Assembly (NCBI GenBank): GCA_039821555.1
Contig: JBCBNX010000003.1
Location: 186,001-250,000 of the forward strand
Direction of reading: 5' to 3'
Length of the DNA: 64,000 nucleotides
From: Bacteroidota bacterium
Lineage (GTDB): Bacteria > Bacteroidota > Rhodothermia > Rhodothermales > Rubricoccaceae
Shown here one piece after another: positions 58,514 to 64,000 of the stretch. The stretch's first letter is position 1; the number at the start of each line of letters is the position of its first letter. The notes beneath the pieces were generated by a model. That model saw nothing but the letters and a program-made list of their open reading frames with translations, searched no databases and was not told the DNA's origin. A program made the translations under genes and the position numbers.

Positions 58514-60781
58514 ATGACTCCACCCCGCCTCCTCACGGCCGGCATCGTCGGCTGCCTCTTCCTCGCTGTCGCGCTCGTCGTGGGCTGCGGCGGCACCTCG
58601 CCGGACGAGGTCGCCGACAGCGCGGTGCACCCGTTCCTGGCCATCGCCGATGGGGTCGAATACGTCGGCGATGCGGCCTGCGCGACGTGCCACGAGGACC
58701 TCTATGCGAGCTACCAAAGCCACGGGATGGCGAACTCGTTCTACGCGTGGTCGCCCGACGTGCAGGTGGAGCGCGTCCTGACGAGGCCCATCCGCGACGT
58801 GAACGCGGGCTACGAATACGTCGTCCTGGACGTCGACGGCCGACTCGTTCAGGAGGAGCGGCTGCGCGACCCGTCGGGCGCCGTTGTCCACACGCTGCGC
58901 CGCCCGATGGACTTCGTGATGGGCAGCGGCTCGGCGGCGCGGACGTATTTCTTCGAGGAGAACGACCGCCTCTACCAACTCCCGCTGACGTGGTACACCC
59001 AGGCCGACGACGGCGCGGGGCGCTGGGACTTCTCGCCGGGCTACGAGGTCACCAACGGGCGCTTCGACCGGCTCATCCCCGACCGCTGCACGGCCTGCCA
59101 CAACGGACACCCTGAGACGGTGCCGTTCGTCGAGGGGAAGTACCCGGACATGCCGATGGGCATCGGCTGCGAGTCGTGCCACGGCCCCGGCGCGACGCAC
59201 GTCGCGGCCCGCCTCGAAGACCCCGAGCCCTCCGGCGGCGACCCCGACTGGGTCGACCCGACCATCGTCAACACGGGGCACCTCGACCTGGAGCGGCGGC
59301 TCGACACGTGCCAGCAGTGCCACCTCCACGCCACAACGGCGGTGCTGCGCGAGGACGAGGACGCGTTCAGCTACGTCCCCGGCCGCCTCGTCGCGGCGCA
59401 CCGCTCGTTCTTCGCGCTGCCGGAGGAGATGTCGGGCGACCAGATCCCCGTCGTCTCGCACGCCGACCGGATGCGGCAGAGTGCCTGCTTCACTGTCTCA
59501 CTAGAACAGGCGACCTTCAACACGGCGGCCCCGATGGAGTGCACGACGTGCCACAACCCCCACGAGGGCTTCCGCGAGGCCGGGCCGGGCTACTTCAACC
59601 AGACGTGCCAGTCGTGCCACGCGGCTACCCCTGACCAACAGCGCGCGCTGCAAGCGCTGATGCCGACGCCCGAACTGCAGGCGCAGCACGCCGACGGGGC
59701 GAACTGCTTCAGCTGCCACATGCCCAAGGTCGAGGCCGACGACGCGCCGCACTCGTCGTTCACGGACCACCTGATCCGCGTCGTAGACGACGGCCGTCCA
59801 GACGACGGCCGCCCAGTCGCCTCGGAGCCGCTGGCGCTCGGCGAGGCGGGCGTGCTCGCGCCCTACTACGAGCGCGACGCAGGCACCGAGTCGGGCGCGG
59901 TCTACGAGGGCATGGCGACGTCCATCTTCGGCACGCAGATCGGCGACCCGCAGACGATGGCCGAGGGCGCGGCGCTGCTCACGAACGCCCTCCGCGCGGT
60001 CGGCGATGGCGCAGAGCGTGGGGAGGCACAGTTCCTCCTCGGCGTAGTCGCGCACCAGCTCGGCAAACTGGAGTTTGCCCTCCCCGCCTTCGAGGCGGCC
60101 GTGGATGCCGAGGCCACGCCGCAGCGCCTCGAAGCGCTCGCCCGCGCCCGCACTGACGCGGTGCTCGCCGAGAGCACCGGAGCGTCTAACGAAATCGACG
60201 CGCTCTACGTGCAGGCGCTCGACCTCCAGCCTGCGCTCGCGACCGTGCGCACGAGCCGGGCCGCATTCCTCCACAGCCAGGGCCGCCGCACCGAGGCGCT
60301 GGACGAAGCCCGCGCCGCCCGCGCCGAGCGGCCGTCCTGGCACGCCGCTGCCCTAGTCGAGGGCCTCGTGCTCCTCGAACAGGGCAACGACGACGACGCG
60401 CGCTCCGCCTTCCGCGACGCTGTCCGCCTCGACCCCGCCAACGCGGCGCTCCTCGCCGACCTCGTGGTCCGCGCGCCCAACGGATCACTGCGCTCTGGCT
60501 GGGCGGACGCCACTGTGTTTGGGCTGCCGCTCGCGCGCAGCATCGCGCCCCGAGGTGGCCGCCTCGGCATCGCAGGCACCACGCCGGGCTCGACGCTCTC
60601 GGTCTTCACCACCGGTGGCGTGCCGCTGCGCACGGTGCGCGGCGACGGCCTCGGCGTGCCGACCTGGGACCTTCGCTCGGAGCGCGGCGCGGCGGTGCCA
60701 CCGGGGTCCTACCTCGTCCATGTGCGCACACCCGGCCAGCCCGTGCGCGTCGTGCGCGTGACGCTCGCGGCAGAAGCGTAG
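58514..60781 (+). CDS. Heptaheme cytochrome c / TPR lipoprotein with sorting-like tail
   Basis: The ATG at 58514 gives 755 residues and a lipoprotein signal (AGIVGCLFLAVALVVG-C). The frame stays open far upstream, but that part has no signal and mirrors the DUF1080 gene. Seven CXXCH heme sites follow: CATCH (56-60), CTACH, CESCH, CQQCH, CTTCH, CQSCH and CFSCH (before about 420). Residues about 480-660 are tetratricopeptide-like (GAALLTNALRAVGDGAERGE, then SQGRRTEALDEARAARAERP). The last 85 residues (GSTLSVFTTGGVPLRTV, then PPGSYLVHVRTPG) resemble a T9SS or FlgD-type Ig-like tail. It is an envelope electron carrier; the partners are unknown. It is divergent from the sugar-oxidation cluster, so it could accept electrons from that dehydrogenase, but this is only inferred. 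Confidence 0.88.
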   Translation: MTPPRLLTAGIVGCLFLAVALVVGCGGTSPDEVADSAVHPFLAIADGVEYVGDAACATCHEDLYASYQSHGMANSFYAWSPDVQVERVLTRPIRDVNAGYEYVVLDVDGRLVQEERLRDPSGAVVHTLRRPMDFVMGSGSAARTYFFEENDRLYQLPLTWYTQADDGAGRWDFSPGYEVTNGRFDRLIPDRCTACHNGHPETVPFVEGKYPDMPMGIGCESCHGPGATHVAARLEDPEPSGGDPDWVDPTIVNTGHLDLERRLDTCQQCHLHATTAVLREDEDAFSYVPGRLVAAHRSFFALPEEMSGDQIPVVSHADRMRQSACFTVSLEQATFNTAAPMECTTCHNPHEGFREAGPGYFNQTCQSCHAATPDQQRALQALMPTPELQAQHADGANCFSCHMPKVEADDAPHSSFTDHLIRVVDDGRPDDGRPVASEPLALGEAGVLAPYYERDAGTESGAVYEGMATSIFGTQIGDPQTMAEGAALLTNALRAVGDGAERGEAQFLLGVVAHQLGKLEFALPAFEAAVDAEATPQRLEALARARTDAVLAESTGASNEIDALYVQALDLQPALATVRTSRAAFLHSQGRRTEALDEARAARAERPSWHAAALVEGLVLLEQGNDDDARSAFRDAVRLDPANAALLADLVVRAPNGSLRSGWADATVFGLPLARSIAPRGGRLGIAGTTPGSTLSVFTTGGVPLRTVRGDGLGVPTWDLRSERGAAVPPGSYLVHVRTPGQPVRVVRVTLAAEA

Positions 60782-60783
60782 GC

Positions 60784-62244
60784 CTATTCCTCTTGGCCGC
60801 CATCGTCAGGAACCGGCGGGCCTTCAAAGATGGGGCCGTCGAAGAGGCGGTCGGGGACCTGGAAGCAGCGCGTGAGGCGCAGGAGCTCCTCGACCTCGTC
60901 GTCGCTGCGATCGAGGCGGCGCCCGCTGAACGTGAGGCAGAGCTCGCTGCCGCCCTCGTCCTCCACCGTGATGATACCGAACTGCCCGTCGAAGGTGTTG
61001 GTCATTGAGAAGACCGGCGGCGCAAAAGGCCCGTGCGTGTACGGCCCGCCCTTGACCGAGCCGCGCCGGTCGAGCGGGGCCGCCTGCAAGACAGGGATGC
61101 CGCCGGGGCTGTGCGTCCCGTCGTCGGCGGCGAGCATGTGGGCGTCGCCCGAGAGGATGACCATGCGGCCTGTGATGTCGATCTCCTCGAAGAAGGCCAC
61201 CAGCTCCGCGCGCTCGGCGGCATAGCCGCTCCAGTTGTCGCCGTCCTCGTCGAGGTCGGCGATCCACGGCACGCCGCTGACCCAGATGACGAGCGGCTCG
61301 GTGGCGTCGCGGAGCGTCTGCTTGAACCAGGCCTTCTGCTGCGCGCCCAGCATCGAGCGCTCCGGGAGCGGGACGTCGTGTGGGTCGCGTTCGGAGCGGA
61401 GGTCGGTGACCACGAAGCGTACGCGGCCCCGCACGAACGTCTGGTAGATCGCGCGGTCTTCGGGCGCGGCGTCCGGATCGGCGAGCGGGTAGTGCGGGAC
61501 GAAGCGCTGGTAGGCGATGCGCGAGGCGGACCGGCTCGGCGAGGTCGCGTCGGAGTCGTTGGGGCCGAAGTCGTGGTCGTCCCAGGTGTAGGCGATGGGC
61601 GTGCTCTGGTAGAGGAGCGACTGCGTGGGCGAGGTCAGGATGTCGTCGTAGGCCTCGCCAAACACGGCCACGTCGTTCTGCTCAATGTCCTCGTAGTGCG
61701 CGTCGCCGAGGTGGAAGAAGAAGTCGGGGTTGAGCGTGCGGATCGAGTCGTAGACGCTGCTGCGCGACCCTGTTGCGGCACACGCCCCGGCCGCGAACGT
61801 GAACGAGTGCGGCCCGCGCGGTGGCGTGCGCAGCCGCCCGAAGGCCGTATCGCGGAGGCTCGGCGTCTCGACCGCGTAGAAGTACCTCATCCCCGGCACG
61901 AGGCCTCGCACGGGCAGCCGTACCGTCGCGTCGTTGCTCAGCGTGCCGCGTGGCGCCGGCACCCACGCTGAGGCAATGGCCAGTTCGAAGCGGGGCGTGC
62001 GGCTGAACACGACGCGCACCGAGTCCTGCGGCTGCCGCAGCTGCGCCACCACCGTCGCCGAGGTCGGCGTCACCGCGCCCGACCACATCCAGCGCACCAG
62101 CGGCCCCTCGTAGGCTGTCGGGCGGACCGTCCGGGTGCAGCCAGTCCCCACGAGGACGAGCAGCACCGCACCAAGCAACGTGTGAACGTATGCAGGCTTG
62201 AACGTATGGAGGTGATTTCGCTCGAGGGCCTGCCGCTCTTTCAT
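60784..62244 (-). CDS. PhoD-like alkaline phosphatase/phosphodiesterase lipoprotein
   Basis: The ATG at 62244 gives 486 residues; a GTG 24 bases upstream is also possible. A rather long leader ends in a lipobox (LLVLVGTGC). An N-terminal Fn3-like PhoD domain (about 50-130: WMWSGAVTPTSATVVAQL) precedes the metallophosphatase domain. Metal ligands are visible in HLGDAHYED, YTWDDHDFGPND and LSGDAHMLAADD. The enzyme hydrolyses phosphomonoesters or diesters in the envelope, usually with Ca and Fe. No Tat signal is seen, unlike classical PhoD. Its stop lies two bases from the stop of the convergent cytochrome gene. No pho box is recognised. Confidence 0.9.
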   Translation of the reverse strand: MKERQALERNHLHTFKPAYVHTLLGAVLLVLVGTGCTRTVRPTAYEGPLVRWMWSGAVTPTSATVVAQLRQPQDSVRVVFSRTPRFELAIASAWVPAPRGTLSNDATVRLPVRGLVPGMRYFYAVETPSLRDTAFGRLRTPPRGPHSFTFAAGACAATGSRSSVYDSIRTLNPDFFFHLGDAHYEDIEQNDVAVFGEAYDDILTSPTQSLLYQSTPIAYTWDDHDFGPNDSDATSPSRSASRIAYQRFVPHYPLADPDAAPEDRAIYQTFVRGRVRFVVTDLRSERDPHDVPLPERSMLGAQQKAWFKQTLRDATEPLVIWVSGVPWIADLDEDGDNWSGYAAERAELVAFFEEIDITGRMVILSGDAHMLAADDGTHSPGGIPVLQAAPLDRRGSVKGGPYTHGPFAPPVFSMTNTFDGQFGIITVEDEGGSELCLTFSGRRLDRSDDEVEELLRLTRCFQVPDRLFDGPIFEGPPVPDDGGQEE

Positions 62245-62280
62245 GGTCACGCGTTCAGGCGTCCTCACGTTCGTGCGGGC

Positions 62281-64000
62281 CTAGAGTTCACCCGTCGTCA
62301 GCTCAGTGACGAGGCGGTCGTGCTGGTAGACCGACCGCAGCGACTCCAGGATGCCGCGCGCGTCCACGGACACGTTGCGTCCGATCTCGGCGAAGTAGAG
62401 GTAGTTGCGCGCCAGCCCTTCGATCGTCCGGTCGAAGTTGATGCCGACGAGTTCGAGGTCGCGGTTCACGACCGGCGAGCCCGAGTTGCCGCCGATGGTG
62501 TCGGCGGTGGACGAGAAGTTGACCGGCGTGCCGAGCGCGAGCGCGTCGGGGACGGGGAGCCAGCGCTCCGGCAGCGCCCACATGCACGCTCCGGCTCCGG
62601 CCCCGGCGTCGTCCGACGGGTCGTCCTGATCGCAGTAGGAGTTGTAGTGGTCGTAGAGGCCGAAGAACGTCGTGAAGGGCGCGGCGACGGTGCCGTTGTA
62701 CTCGTAGCCGCGCACGAGGCCGTCGGTGATGCGCGGCGAGAACGTCGCGTCGGGCGGGACGGCGGTGCCGTAGACGGCGAAGCGCTTCTGCCCGATGGCG
62801 CGGGCCACGGCCTGCTCGCGTTCCGTGAGTTCGCCGCTGGCCTGGTAGAACCGGCGGAGTTCGCCAAGCACCTCGCCGCCGAGCTGGACGAGGACGTCAG
62901 CAGTGGGGAGGCCGCCGTTGTCGAGCGCGGTCTGCGTGCTTGCGGCGTCGGTGAGGGCCGTGTTGCTGCGGAGCTTCGCGGCCACGGCCGCGTCGGAGGC
63001 GCCGCGCAGCACCTCGGGCATGGGCAGGCCGGCCTTGGCATAGTAGCGCCGCAGCGTGGCGATGTCGGCCTCGAAGTAGAGCCGTTCAAGCGGGTCGGGC
63101 CGGTTCTCGATGGTGGCGAGCCGCTCCGCATCACCCTGCGCCCCGATGAGCGCGCGCAGCATCAAGCCGGACGAGAAGCGCTGGCTACCGAAGCGCGAGA
63201 ATGCCTGGAACGCGTCGCCGAGCGCCCGACGGTCTGACTGCACCGCCGCCATCTGGTCGATGAGGTCGCCTGCGCCCGCCTCACGGAACTGCCGCTCGGA
63301 GTCGGCGCGCCGGGCCATCACGACCTCGTTGCGGAGCGCGTCCTGCTGGCCGAGCAGCGACTTCTGGAAGTTGAGCAGGCTGGAGAGCGTCACGCGCTGC
63401 GTGTCGTCGTTCGGGTTCTGCGCGAGGTAGGCGGCGAGCGCGTCGGTGCGGCTCGTCACCCACGCGAGGTCGGTCGGCACGGCGAGGTCGCGGCGGAACT
63501 GGAGCTGGGCGACGGTCGCCTGGCGCGAGGTCGAGCCCGGGTTGCCGATCACGAAGACGAGGTCGCCTGCGCTGGCCCCGTCCTGGGCGAGGGGGAAGTA
63601 GTGCTCGACGGTGAGGAGCCCGCCGTCGGCGTCAGTGGCGCGGAGGAAGGCGAAGTCGAGGCTGTAGCGCGGGAAGGTGAAGTTGTCCGCGTCGCCGCCG
63701 AAGCTGCCGAGCGCGTACTCGGGCGCCATGACGAGTTGGAAGTGCTCGTAGCGCTGGAAGGTGTAGGCGGAGAAGCGTCCGCCCTCGTAGAGCGCGACCA
63801 CCTCCACGCGGATGCCCGCGTCCTCGCCGCCGCGCGCGTTCGCAAGCTGCTCGGCGAGGGCGTCCGTGGCCGCCTCGATCTGCTCGGGCGTCACCGCCCC
63901 CGCACCGTCGCCCAGTTCGGCCTCGATCTCCGCCGTCACATCGGCGATGGCGATGAGTTGGTCAGCGTAGAAGCCGGGCACCGGGCGCTCCTCGTCCAGC
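62281..64000 (-). CDS. S46-family dipeptidyl-peptidase (DPP7/DPP11 type), 5' end outside window
   Basis: The open frame runs off the right edge, so the signal peptide and the catalytic histidine region are missing. About 572 residues remain of the usual 700-720. Chymotrypsin-type landmarks of S46 are the aspartate region FGGDADNFTFPRYSLDFAFL then RA, the strand GDLVFVIGNPGSTSR, and the serine in TIGGNSGSPVVNRDLELVGI. The long helical cap lies between them. The residue before the catalytic serine loop that sets S1 specificity cannot be judged here with certainty. S46 enzymes cut dipeptides from the N-terminus of peptides in the periplasm of Bacteroidota. It lies next to the PhoD-like gene on the same strand, 36 bases apart. 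Confidence 0.92.
   Translation of the reverse strand, partial: LDEERPVPGFYADQLIAIADVTAEIEAELGDGAGAVTPEQIEAATDALAEQLANARGGEDAGIRVEVVALYEGGRFSAYTFQRYEHFQLVMAPEYALGSFGGDADNFTFPRYSLDFAFLRATDADGGLLTVEHYFPLAQDGASAGDLVFVIGNPGSTSRQATVAQLQFRRDLAVPTDLAWVTSRTDALAAYLAQNPNDDTQRVTLSSLLNFQKSLLGQQDALRNEVVMARRADSERQFREAGAGDLIDQMAAVQSDRRALGDAFQAFSRFGSQRFSSGLMLRALIGAQGDAERLATIENRPDPLERLYFEADIATLRRYYAKAGLPMPEVLRGASDAAVAAKLRSNTALTDAASTQTALDNGGLPTADVLVQLGGEVLGELRRFYQASGELTEREQAVARAIGQKRFAVYGTAVPPDATFSPRITDGLVRGYEYNGTVAAPFTTFFGLYDHYNSYCDQDDPSDDAGAGAGACMWALPERWLPVPDALALGTPVNFSSTADTIGGNSGSPVVNRDLELVGINFDRTIEGLARNYLYFAEIGRNVSVDARGILESLRSVYQHDRLVTELTTGEL

Overview
This window looks like a chromosomal segment of a high-GC, probably marine member of the Rhodothermia branch of Bacteroidota (Rubricoccaceae or Rhodothermales-like). 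The reasons are: six to eight secreted proteins end in a type IX secretion (T9SS) type A sorting domain (core pattern YPNP ... LLGRRVATL ... LPAGVY.VR); there is a short protein with a PID-CTERM-like tail; there is an S46 dipeptidyl-peptidase; an acidobacterial/Rhodothermal-type ECF sigma factor sits beside a Ser/Thr kinase with TPRs; and GC content is very high. The lineage is inferred from gene content only.

Layout. (1) 1-21.4 kb, all on the minus strand: a run of secreted T9SS cargo proteins (lamin-tail protein, FG-GAP propeller, two giant tandem HAF/CSLREA/beta-helix paralogues, a subtilase, a modular A-B-A-A-B-A protein), interrupted only by a PID-CTERM protein and malate dehydrogenase. 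(2) 21.4-28.3 kb, plus strand: ECF sigma factor, kinase-TPR protein, glycogen branching enzyme, cyclophilin. (3) 28.2-39 kb: small genes of mixed orientation, including two XRE/MmyB-type regulators, each transcribed away from a small membrane protein across an intergenic region holding a perfect palindrome. (4) 39.2-43.7 kb: a chromosomal integron. An IntI-type tyrosine recombinase reads to the right. Five single-gene cassettes read to the left. Each cassette ends in an attC site, and the R'' core of each attC is the reverse complement of the core at the head of the same cassette (one base differs in the fifth). (5) 43.7-50.6 kb: a remnant of an MBL-hydrolase gene, another T9SS beta-propeller-like protein, the intact MBL hydrolase, a UPF0114 membrane protein, an SDR, an NAD(P)-binding protein and an AraC regulator. 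(6) 50.7-58.4 kb, minus strand: a catabolic cluster (TIM-barrel sugar isomerase/epimerase, Gfo/Idh/MocA oxidoreductase, GMC dehydrogenase with its subunit-3 partner, MFS permease, DUF1080 hydrolase) that fits 3-keto-glycoside breakdown. (7) 58.5-64 kb: a heptaheme cytochrome c/TPR lipoprotein, a PhoD-like phosphatase and an S46 peptidase cut by the window edge.

The most notable system is the integron. Its cassettes encode proteins I mostly cannot name, apart from a stand-alone EF-Tu domain-3-like protein and a DUF6624 protein. Other points of interest are a pair of MITE-like elements with terminal inverted repeats, a 24-bp palindrome-containing repeat shared by two sites 32 kb apart, several intergenic short tandem repeats (two of which duplicate a gene's stop-codon region), and two decayed gene ends.
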